Part shown: in pieces, positions 16,016 through 23,099 of the stretch
How the letters are laid out: each line of letters opens with the position of its first letter
Position numbering within the stretch: the stretch's first letter is position 1
Assembly (NCBI GenBank): GCA_036522495.1
Contig: DATDFS010000060.1
Location: forward strand, 1 to 23,099
Direction: 5' to 3'
Origin: Nitrososphaera_A sp036522495
GTDB taxonomy: Archaea; Thermoproteota; Nitrososphaeria; Nitrososphaerales; Nitrososphaeraceae
Length of the DNA stretch: 23,099 nt
Notes under the pieces: model-generated
The model's input: the letters and a program-made list of their open reading frames with translations, nothing else
Databases searched by the model: none
Told to the model about the DNA's origin: nothing
Position numbers and translations under genes: made by a program

Positions 16016-16792
16016 TTATTTTATTTTTATCATGCTTGTTAAATCGATTCCTCTACTAACCTTGACATCCTCTTGTGAAGTAAGATACTCCAAGATTTTC
16101 CCATACATTCTCCCACCTTTCATTTGTAATACGTTATCATGCCAGATCACTGTTATAATGTTAAAATCTCCTCCCAAGATTCTACTATAATTTAATGTAC
16201 TTTCAAATGTTGGAATAATCTGATCTTCCTTTAATTTCATGAACGTAAACATATATGCATCCATCAACGTTACAGGAAACTCTATTAGCTTTCCTATTAT
16301 TGAATATCCCATTTCATCCTTATTTATACGATCTTTTGAATTTCTTATGGAAGAATCATATACAAAGCCAAGTTTTTGCAATTTTCCTGGAAGATCTTTA
16401 TTGAAAGTCATATAGTGAACACGATTAGCTTTTATAATATTCTTTGTCAGGATCTCGAGTTTTTGTTTTTCCTCATATATTCTGCTTACACTATCGATCG
16501 AAGAAGGATCACAATGCAAGCCTACTTCCCACCCACCGTCAATTAACGCTCCAATGTCGTCTTCATAATCTCTGTAATCGCCATCTTCGTATATGGTTCT
16601 AAAGAAAAAAGTAGATCTTACATCGAATTTATCCTCTATGTCCATATAAATAGGTATATTGTAATATGGATTTTTGGCTTGTATATTTTCCAATATTTCT
16701 TTATTGAATCGATCTTTTCTTGTAATAATGTGATCTAAAGGTGCTCCCTGTCGTCTCCAATCCACATCATGGCTCATAAAAACATATTGCAA
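16016..16792 (-). CDS. Polysaccharide deacetylase-like protein, 258 aa
   Basis: The NodB-type (CE4) pattern is visible: FMSHDVDW near the N-terminus with the aspartates that bind metal and act as base, STFFFRTIY, GWEVGLHCDP with the metal His, RVHYMTF, LGFVYDSSI, and a late VIWHDNV that supplies the acid His. No signal peptide is present, so it acts inside the cell. It is followed 13 bases on by an acyltransferase gene, and lies about 120 bases after ileS on the same strand. A role in preparing sugars for N-glycans or the surface layer is likely but inferred. Confidence 0.8.
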   Translation of the reverse strand: MQYVFMSHDVDWRRQGAPLDHIITRKDRFNKEILENIQAKNPYYNIPIYMDIEDKFDVRSTFFFRTIYEDGDYRDYEDDIGALIDGGWEVGLHCDPSSIDSVSRIYEEKQKLEILTKNIIKANRVHYMTFNKDLPGKLQKLGFVYDSSIRNSKDRINKDEMGYSIIGKLIEFPVTLMDAYMFTFMKLKEDQIIPTFESTLNYSRILGGDFNIITVIWHDNVLQMKGGRMYGKILEYLTSQEDVKVSRGIDLTSMIKIK

Positions 16793-16912
16793 CTAGATGC
16801 TCCTGCTGTTTTTATTTACCCGAGTAATTTAGCTTTGCGTGTTTGAAAATCATTGGCGATCTATTCTCATCATTTCACCTATCGACAAAGTCGACTGGAC
16901 TTTATTTTCATA

Positions 16913-19900
16913 TCATTCTAAACAGATTTTTAATTTTCTTCCCTCAAGCTCGACGATCTTGGAATTTGTTTTGCTGATGGGTTCTTTAGACAAAATAACG
17001 GATTTAACTCGAACGAGGTACATTAATTCCTCCCTTAACTGAGACAAGACAGATATTTCATTCTCTTCCAGGTTTGCAATAAATGCGGATGAAATAATCT
17101 CTGTAGGATTGTATCCACATTCCTTTCTCAGCTGCTGCAGATTTCTTGCCAAATCTCTCAGCAGACCTTTTGCAGTTAAGTCTTCGTCACGTTTTGTAGC
17201 GATAAAAACTATCATGCTGCCTCTCTCCGACATAGCATATCCTTCAGCAGAATCATACGATAGTTCCAAATCGCCAGAGTTAAGCTCTAGCTCTCCTCCT
17301 TCATATGAAAGAAGATATCTGCCGGAAGACTGCAAAGATTTTAGCAATTCCATTTTTTCAATTTTTTCCAAGGCTTGTACCACTTTTCCAATATTTGTTT
17401 TCACATACCGTGCTACATTTCTTTTTATTAGTCTGACGTCAGGGACAATTGGCATCCCGTTTTCCAACAGACTTAATATCTTTTCTATTTGTGTCCTGTC
17501 GCATATCTTGACAACCTTATAATCCTCAACGTTAAGCTGATTTTTCAATGTAGATTGAATACCATCAATATCAAGGAATTTTGGATCGGACAAACAGATA
17601 AATGCATATTTTATAGGCCACCTTCTCTTCAATTGAGCTTTCATTCTTGCATTATTTGCAAGTGACACAGCTTCCTTTAATTTATCAAATGCATCTTCAA
17701 CTCCAGTATTGACAAGTTTATCATCATATTTTGGCCAGTCTTCAAGGAGTACACTTTTTTTTCTCCCTCCAAAGCAAGTCAAATAAAGGTATTCTGTAAT
17801 AAAGGGCGATAACGGATGAAGCATTATATCTATCTGTTTTAGTGCGTATCCCAGCACAGAATAAATTGTGAGTCTATGAAGCAAGGTTTTCTCATCATCA
17901 TCCCAAATATCATTGCGGGTGAGTGGAACATATGTCTGACTTATAGAATTGATAATAAATTCTTCAATTGCTTTTGCAGCCTCATGGAATCTACACTTCT
18001 CAAACCCTTCCGTTACCACTTTAACTAAAAATTGCAGTTTTGACAAAAGCCATATGTCTGCTACGCCAAGTAATTTATTGTTGAGGACCCACAGGAGATT
18101 ATGTTTCTCTTGTTCGAATTTATCGAAACTACTGTTCTGTTTAAAGTAGATGTGTAGATAATATAGAGTGCTCATGATTTGATATGGTCTTGATGACATT
18201 TCTTGAAGGCTAAAGTTTAATGACTCAATAGGCGATGATTTCCATATAAAATAGAACCTAAGTAAATCAACGGAACTGTCTGCAAGGAGTTTGTGAGCAT
18301 CTATAACGTTCCCAATACTTTTACTCATCTTGTTACCCTTTTCATCTAGCACGTGCCCTTGGAAAAGAAACGACCTGAAAGGAGCAGTTGTACTTTGAGT
18401 CAAAATAATATTTTCCATAAGTAAAGTATAAGCCCAGCCCCTTGTTTGATCAATCCCTTCAGTAAGGAATGCAGCAGGAATCAAACTTTGATACTCCAAA
18501 TCAGTGAGCGATGCATAGGGGGCTCCTCCACTGTTATGCCACGTATCCAGAACAAAAGGCTCTCTTTGCATCGCTTCTCCACATTTTTCACATTTTATTT
18601 CAATCTTGTCTATCCAGGGGCGATGTAGTTCAAAAGCAGGACCGTCAGGAAGACTAATTGCTTTCTTTACGATCTCATCTCTTGAGGACATTAGCTCTTT
18701 GTATCCACATTTTTTGCAAGACCATATAGGAAGCGGCGTCCCCCATACACGTTCCCTTGAAATGCACCATGGGACCTTCTCTTTGATAATTTCCAAGAAT
18801 CTATTTTTCGGTGGTTCAAAAAAGTACTCCGCCTTCTTCGCCGCCTCCAAGGGTTTATTGCCGAGATTTTCTATCATATAAAAATACTCGCGTCTAGCAA
18901 GCCAAACAACTTTATGATGTGAGCGCCAGCAAAGAGGATATTGATGCTTTATCTTACCTATTTTGACAGAAGCACCTGAATCTTTCATTGCTTGTACAAC
19001 CTTAAAGTCTGCATCTCTAACAAAAAGATCTTTGAATACACCCGCTTTTTCTGTAAAAATGACTCGATCATCTACAGGCACAAAGATTTGAAGATTTCTT
19101 TTTACTGCAATATCAAAATCCTCTTCTCCGTTAGCAGGCGATAGGTGTACTATACCACTTCCAGTCGATATATCTACAAATTCTTCAGCCACAATGAAAT
19201 GAACAGGTCCCGTTTTAGCTATCTCTGCAAGTCCGGGTATAAGAGTTAGTAAAGGGTGAATGTAATATTTGCCTTCAAGTTCCCTACCATACATTTTTTT
19301 TTCAATCGTAAAATCTTCTATATGCAGTTCTTTCATCAAATCATGAAACCGGTTTTCACCAACTATCCACCTTTCATTGTTAACCCCGAGGTAAACGTAA
19401 AGAGCATTTGGATTAACAGCTACCATTTCATCAGTAACAAGAGTGAAAGGCATTGTTGTCCAGACTATCAAGAACACATCCTCATCAGATAACCTGACTT
19501 TGTAATAGAACGAAGGATCTTCAACAGTTTCGTAACCTTGACTAACTTCGGCATTGCTGAGGGAAGTTTGGCAGGAAGGGCAGTAAGCAACCACTCTGAA
19601 CCATTCCCTTAAGATTCCATTGTCCCAAGCCTTCTTTAGGTATAGCCATTCTCTTTCAATATATTCGTCGTGAAAAGTATAGTATGCTTTTTCGTAGTTA
19701 AAAGATATCCCTAATAATTTGTCAGCACGAATCCATTTATCATTATTTCTTTGAATTAATTTCTTGCATGTTTCTACTATTTTTTCTATCCCAACCTTGT
19801 TAATATTATCTGTCTTACTGCCTGCTAGTCCTAACTCCTTTTCGGCCTGTAATTCAACAGGTAAACCTTGTGTATCCCAGCCTGCTCTGAAAACTACTTT

Positions 19901-20128
19901 CTTTTTTTGTAGAGTGTTAAAACGATACCAAAGATCTTTGATTATACGACCTCTTAAATGTCCTGCATGTGGTTCACCATTCATTGTTGGAGGCCCCTCA
20001 ATATAACCTACCAAGTACTTGCTGTCATGAAGCTCGTTTTCCAACAGAGTAGCCAGTGCTATATTATCCAGATAAATGCGAATTTCATTTTCTGCTGCCT
20101 TTGCGTCGAATTTTCCTTGAAGTTCCAT
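16913..20128 (-). CDS. ileS: Isoleucyl-tRNA synthetase, 1071 aa
   Basis: It charges tRNA-Ile with isoleucine, with editing of valine. Signatures are GPPTMNGEPHAGHLRGR with HAGH at residues 54-57 (HIGH motif), WDTQGLPVELQAEKELG, the KMSKS at residues 600-604, and the family start of the editing domain in the middle. Two zinc knuckles are visible: CKKC at about 471-474 and CEKC at about 513-516. The length fits the archaeal/eukaryotic-type enzyme. The ATG at 20128 follows a strong TATA (AAATATAAA, about 20157-20165) by about 29 bases. It is divergent from ppa, and may be followed in the same transcript by the deacetylase pair. It is intact over 3.2 kb. Confidence 0.97.
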   Translation of the reverse strand: MELQGKFDAKAAENEIRIYLDNIALATLLENELHDSKYLVGYIEGPPTMNGEPHAGHLRGRIIKDLWYRFNTLQKKKVVFRAGWDTQGLPVELQAEKELGLAGSKTDNINKVGIEKIVETCKKLIQRNNDKWIRADKLLGISFNYEKAYYTFHDEYIEREWLYLKKAWDNGILREWFRVVAYCPSCQTSLSNAEVSQGYETVEDPSFYYKVRLSDEDVFLIVWTTMPFTLVTDEMVAVNPNALYVYLGVNNERWIVGENRFHDLMKELHIEDFTIEKKMYGRELEGKYYIHPLLTLIPGLAEIAKTGPVHFIVAEEFVDISTGSGIVHLSPANGEEDFDIAVKRNLQIFVPVDDRVIFTEKAGVFKDLFVRDADFKVVQAMKDSGASVKIGKIKHQYPLCWRSHHKVVWLARREYFYMIENLGNKPLEAAKKAEYFFEPPKNRFLEIIKEKVPWCISRERVWGTPLPIWSCKKCGYKELMSSRDEIVKKAISLPDGPAFELHRPWIDKIEIKCEKCGEAMQREPFVLDTWHNSGGAPYASLTDLEYQSLIPAAFLTEGIDQTRGWAYTLLMENIILTQSTTAPFRSFLFQGHVLDEKGNKMSKSIGNVIDAHKLLADSSVDLLRFYFIWKSSPIESLNFSLQEMSSRPYQIMSTLYYLHIYFKQNSSFDKFEQEKHNLLWVLNNKLLGVADIWLLSKLQFLVKVVTEGFEKCRFHEAAKAIEEFIINSISQTYVPLTRNDIWDDDEKTLLHRLTIYSVLGYALKQIDIMLHPLSPFITEYLYLTCFGGRKKSVLLEDWPKYDDKLVNTGVEDAFDKLKEAVSLANNARMKAQLKRRWPIKYAFICLSDPKFLDIDGIQSTLKNQLNVEDYKVVKICDRTQIEKILSLLENGMPIVPDVRLIKRNVARYVKTNIGKVVQALEKIEKMELLKSLQSSGRYLLSYEGGELELNSGDLELSYDSAEGYAMSERGSMIVFIATKRDEDLTAKGLLRDLARNLQQLRKECGYNPTEIISSAFIANLEENEISVLSQLREELMYLVRVKSVILSKEPISKTNSKIVELEGRKLKICLE

Positions 20129-20228
20129 TTATACGAAAGCCAATCTCATGACCTGCTTTATATTTTTGGATAATATTCATATTCAATAGAAATATATCTT
20201 TAAGGAATGTCCGATACGTTGAGCGAAA
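20129..20228. promoter_or_regulatory. Divergent promoter region, ileS and ppa
   Basis: This 100-base gap holds the ileS TATA (TTTATATTT on the plus strand at 20157-20165) and, on the plus strand, AAATATAT at 20190-20197 for ppa. The ppa start would lie 32 bases beyond it, leaving a short leader. Confidence 0.55.
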
Positions 20229-20780
20229 TTGAATATCCTGAATACACTAAACCCAGGTAAGAACCCACCTGATGAAATTAACGTAGTGATAGAAATTCCT
20301 AAAGGTAGCAGTATCAAGTATGAAATGGATGCCGCAAGTGGAGCGATATTTGTAGATAGAAGATTGTTTACTGCAATGTTTTATCCCTGTAATTACGGCT
20401 TTATACCACAGACTAGAGAAGGAGACGGAGACCCTGTAGATGTACTTGTACTTGGAAATGATCCGGTAATACCAATGTCAATAATCCGTTCGCATCCTAT
20501 CGGAGTATTGTTAACGGAAGACGAGGAAGGTCAAGACTCGAAGATAATTGCTGTCCCTATTACAAAATTAGATCCGAGTTTTTCTACTATTACAGATATT
20601 ACCGATATTCCTGAACATACACGTAATCAGATCAAGCACTTCTTTGAGCACTACAAAGAACTCGAAAAGGGAAAATATGTCAAGGTAAGAGGATGGGAAG
20701 ATAAAAAAATGGCAAAGAACAAAATTTCTGAGGGAATAGAAAGATACAAGAAAGAAAATAGTAATAAAAATGCATCTTAG
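20229..20780 (+). CDS. ppa: Inorganic pyrophosphatase, family I, 183 aa
   Basis: It hydrolyses the pyrophosphate made by biosynthetic reactions, including aminoacylation by the divergent ileS. The active-site residues are visible: Glu22 and Lys25 in VIEIPKGS, Lys30, Glu32, Arg45 in DRRL, Tyr52 and Tyr56 in FYPCNYGFIP, and the signature DGDPVDVLV (Asp66, Asp68, Asp71). The length is normal for the archaeal enzyme. It starts with TTG at 20229-20231; no ATG is available. Downstream lies a 61-base hairpin (20830-20890). Confidence 0.95.
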   Translation: MNILNTLNPGKNPPDEINVVIEIPKGSSIKYEMDAASGAIFVDRRLFTAMFYPCNYGFIPQTREGDGDPVDVLVLGNDPVIPMSIIRSHPIGVLLTEDEEGQDSKIIAVPITKLDPSFSTITDITDIPEHTRNQIKHFFEHYKELEKGKYVKVRGWEDKKMAKNKISEGIERYKKENSNKNAS

Positions 20781-21144
20781 AATATTTATTTTTATAAACA
20801 AAACCGGCTTCTATTATTCTGACATGGAGAGTTCTGAATGAGAGCTGACCCTGTTAAGTTAACCTACCTTTCCGCCTTTCACTCAGAACTTTATATTTTG
20901 GTTAGAGTGGTCTTTAGGCAAATTATACAAATGTAAATAATATCACGCACTGATAAACATGAATCAGATCACAGTCGACTACACTTTTTCTATATGGATA
21001 ATAGTCATCAAAATCATCAGTTCTGTCTTTGACGTATCCATAGCTATTTTAATAATACTTTGTTCAAACTGTGAATGGAGTATATGTCTTAGTGTTGGAA
21101 TCCAAGAACCATGACTTAAATGCACATAAGTTGAGATATGCTGT
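20781..21144. other. Gene-poor stretch with a long hairpin
   Basis: No gene is supported. An inverted repeat at 20830-20890 pairs AGTTCTGA with TCAGAACT (8 bp), then after one mismatch six more pairs (TGAGAG with CTTTCA), enclosing a 31-base loop; TTTATATTTT follows. It could end the ppa transcript. Two overlapping short frames exist (plus 20960-21118, minus 20979-21125), but their length is within chance. Confidence 0.4.
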
Positions 21145-21294
21145 CTAACCTACTCCTGCGGGGGCTTGGCTTTTCTGACCGTGTTCCATTCTCTTATGAG
21201 AATTTAATGTTTCAATACTATCGAAAGTTCTGCCACATATACTACAACGATGTTCCTTAGAAGGAGAATTTCTACGATTTGAAGCTGTAGCCAT
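21145..21294 (-). CDS. Small C2H2 zinc-finger protein, 49 aa
   Basis: An ATG at 21292-21294 opens a 49-codon frame ending in TAG at 21145-21147. The core is HRCSICGRTFDSIETLNSHK followed by RMEHG: a C-x2-C-x12-H-x4-H zinc finger with the family's Phe and Leu in the hydrophobic positions. Both ends are basic and disordered. Thaumarchaea encode many such single-finger proteins, so this is probably a DNA-binding regulator. Upstream on the minus strand are TTATAT and the stem GTTGT-ACAAC. It is isolated and too short for standard gene finding. Confidence 0.85.
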   Translation of the reverse strand: MATASNRRNSPSKEHRCSICGRTFDSIETLNSHKRMEHGQKSQAPAGVG

Positions 21295-22053
21295 TACTAA
21301 TCACATGTTGTATATGCACAACGATATAATTAATGCTTAGTGCGATAACATATCCTATTTAAAGTAGATGATTGTTCAGAAAGCAATATGGGCGTAATCG
21401 GGGGCACAATACATAGAATTGTCATATAATCAATATTGGAAATTGTTCAATCGCTGATAGGTGGCAAGGATATTCTTTATAAACAAGATGCAAAGCAAAT
21501 CTTTGTACTAAATAAAGAACAAGACATGAGCTGCTATGTCAATAAACTCCTTTTGCGTTCTGTTCTGGACTTTCAATTGCTCATGAGTTGATCTTAATTC
21601 ATGAATTGATAATTCCTGCTGTTACTCCTTTTGCTTCTTTTTATCGTTATTGGCTGTTTGTATAATTCATTATCAGAAGAATTACCTAAATACATCATAC
21701 TCTTGCTAAACATTCGAGTCTATAGGAATTTGCCGAATGTAAGTACTTATGAAAGTACATAGGTGCTATGATCCCATATTTCAATCATGCATATGTTATA
21801 TTTCCTCTAGATGATGTTGATCAGAATTATGTCCTAGCATGAAAAGGAATGTTAAACGATAAGAAAAGATTACATATTCCGCTAATTGAAGAGAGCCAGA
21901 CCAGACATTATTAGATGGTACTTGCTTTATTATTACAAAGATAGTTGACTAGACTAACTTATTATTATGGTCTTGTGAGTTCATATTGCTATTTTGAATT
22001 TTCATTTATTCTGACTATTGTTAGCTCGAAAAAATACCTACCTAAATTGACAA
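21295..22053. other. Gene-poor stretch with coding debris
   Basis: Besides the kinase relic at 21508-21666 no gene is supported. One 70-codon minus-strand frame (21796-22005) starts at an ATG and has a TAG at codon 19 before ending with LQLAEYVIFSYRLTFLFML. One plus-strand frame of about 50 codons (about 21431-21591) overlaps the kinase relic. Both may be chance at this base composition. Confidence 0.35.
21508..21666 (-). pseudogene. Histidine-kinase fragment
   Basis: A minus-strand frame with one TAA (21622-21624) reads IQTANNDKKKQKE, stop, QQELSIHELRSTHEQLKVQN, then RTQKEFIDIAAH, then VLFFI and a TAG. KEFIxIAAHELRTPI with a preceding coiled linker is the phosphorylated H-box of thaumarchaeal sensor kinases. 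Here the stretch matches up to IAAH, where the expected ELRTP is lost. The ATP-binding domain and sensor are absent, so only a remnant of about 50 codons remains. Confidence 0.6.
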
Positions 22054-22680
22054 CTACCTAATTGACAATTTAGAATATCTCTTACGCACTATAAGGTCCG
22101 CAGGTATTATCAATATCCAAAAGTAATATGCAAATTGTATATCGACAAAGGAAACCAAAATTGATAATAAAAATATAGCAGGAGAAACAATAGTTCCTAA
22201 TAATATATAATGTATTTCGTCATGAGTCAGACTCTCATCTATTAGCTTATTCTTTGTAGCATAGCCCCAGACCATTGTTTGCAAAAATCCACCAATAGTT
22301 AAAACCAATGCAAACAATATGAATATAATTTGATACTGACCAAACCCTACTTGCAGATTAGTTGCAAATGGAATAAGGGTTATAAAAAACAAGAATATTA
22401 AGGTTAACCATGTCAAAATTGAACTAGAACTTTCTATATGGTTGAAGAGTTGATGATATGAAATCCAGTAAATACCTATGACAAAGAAACTAATCACATA
22501 GATCTCAAATTCAGGTATTGATTTTAACAATTCGTGAATAACCTGTGCCTCGGTAAGGTTTCGTGGTAATTCTGGTATGTGAATTGAAACGGCCATAAAA
22601 GTTATAGAGAATGCAAAAATGGCATCTGCAAATGCCAAGATATGGTCTACTTTTAGCTGATTCTTAATCAATATGCACAA
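22054..22680 (-). CDS. TMEM175-family potassium-channel-like membrane protein, 208 aa
   Basis: Prokaryotic TMEM175 proteins are six-helix potassium-selective channel subunits. The first helix carries a variant of the family motif: AFADAIFAFSITFMAVSI instead of the usual FSDGxFAIAITLLVL. Further hydrophobic helices lie at about 55-76, 88-105, 115-138, 157-178 and 180-197, giving six in all. The usual Arg before the motif is replaced by Val-Asp-His, so ion conduction is not certain. The start is a TTG at 22678-22680; a TTG nine bases on (residue 4) fits a TATA-like ATAA slightly better. It stands alone. Confidence 0.82.
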   Translation of the reverse strand: MCILIKNQLKVDHILAFADAIFAFSITFMAVSIHIPELPRNLTEAQVIHELLKSIPEFEIYVISFFVIGIYWISYHQLFNHIESSSSILTWLTLIFLFFITLIPFATNLQVGFGQYQIIFILFALVLTIGGFLQTMVWGYATKNKLIDESLTHDEIHYILLGTIVSPAIFLLSILVSFVDIQFAYYFWILIIPADLIVRKRYSKLSIR

Positions 22681-22909
22681 AGACCTATTGTGATGTCCTT
22701 ATTAGATGCTCTGATCGTAAAAGATAGAGCGAATGTAATAATTTAACTTAAATTCCTTGAATTAATATCTATACCAATTAACATTAATTCTCTGACGGTT
22801 TGCTAATATTTTGAGTTGAAACATATCGATAGTTGTTAGCGAACTTTTGTTAACTGATATACGACCAACAAAGGTTAAAGCTGACTCTTACTAATTACAT
22901 TTAATCAAA
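22681..22909. other. Intergenic region between the channel gene and the right-edge gene
   Basis: Only promoter-like A/T sequence is visible, with candidate TATA elements for both divergent genes. Confidence 0.35.
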
Positions 22910-23099
22910 GTGGCACTAGTATTCAAAGACTTACACAAGCTAGTTTCACATTCACAGCAACAAAATATACGTAAAGAGCTATTTCAAAGGCTAAAAGACA
23001 AACCTTCTGGATATGGGACAAGCAGCAGCATAAGATAGAAGACATAAAAACAAACGGAGATTGCTGCTTTAACCATATCATCGGTTACCTACCAAAGAG
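22910..23099 (+). pseudogene. Frameshifted gene running off the right edge
   Basis: A GTG at 22910 opens VALVFKDLHKLVSH, then ELFQRLKDKP. One T too few in CCTTC (about 23003-23006) breaks the frame. Restoring it gives FWIWDKQQHKIEDIKTNGD and CCFNHIIG. A second missing T (GGTTACC at about 23082) restores LPTK. Without repair the frame stops at a TAG near 23036. From memory, similar N-termini (LFxRLRxKPFWIWDxxxH, then GDCCFNHIIGLP) open large thaumarchaeal proteins related to phage terminases, but this is not verified. Two homopolymer-type losses suggest decay, or a sequencing error at the edge. Confidence 0.55.

Noticed and set aside
17109..20173. Several 60-137 codon plus-strand frames across ileS
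   Set aside because: All lie antisense to an intact, motif-rich ileS.

Overview
The window looks like a low-GC chromosome segment of a thaumarchaeon, most like the soil ammonia oxidisers of the Nitrososphaerales (Nitrosocosmicus-like). This is inferred from archaeal gene families (CofE for coenzyme F420, an archaeal Ser/His/Asp signal peptidase, archaeal-type LeuC/LeuD, a small C2H2 zinc-finger protein, paired winged helices), from TATA boxes about 25 bases before many starts (leaderless transcription), and from TTG/GTG starts. No rRNA, tRNA, CRISPR array or intact insertion sequence was seen.

Layout. Positions 1-5800 are accessory in character. They hold a decayed methyltransferase at the left edge, two small overlapping unknown genes, a helix-turn-helix/coiled-coil protein behind an unusual array of TATTTGAC repeats, a secreted-protein pseudogene, a double winged-helix regulator, and two orphan proteins. 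Positions 5800-9330 hold a tail-anchored protein and a metabolic block: cofE diverging from leuC-leuD and an overlapping MJ1316/DUF504-like gene. Positions 9470-14130 hold a secreted Gly/Ser/Thr-rich protein, a YkgJ-type cysteine-cluster protein with a poly-threonine microsatellite, a winged-helix protein overlapping a two-helix membrane protein, a 57-residue CxxC/HxxHxC protein and signal peptidase I. Positions 14550-20780 hold an RNase HI, a sugar-modification pair (polysaccharide deacetylase and hexapeptide acyltransferase), ileS, and a divergent inorganic pyrophosphatase. The rest is gene-poor: a 49-residue zinc-finger protein, a histidine-kinase relic, a TMEM175-like channel protein, and a frameshifted gene running off the right edge.

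How the genes relate. The metabolic genes are housekeeping: leucine (or homologous 2-oxoacid) synthesis, F420 tail addition, isoleucine charging and pyrophosphate removal. The deacetylase/acyltransferase pair and the signal peptidase point to cell-surface construction. The regulators are small and local. The most distinctive features are the helically phased repeat array in front of the coiled-coil gene, the split winged-helix/membrane pair that resembles a two-gene version of ArnR-type regulators, and several gene relics broken by small indels, lying between long intact genes. Three genes below the usual length cutoff, or their relics, were read directly from the sequence.
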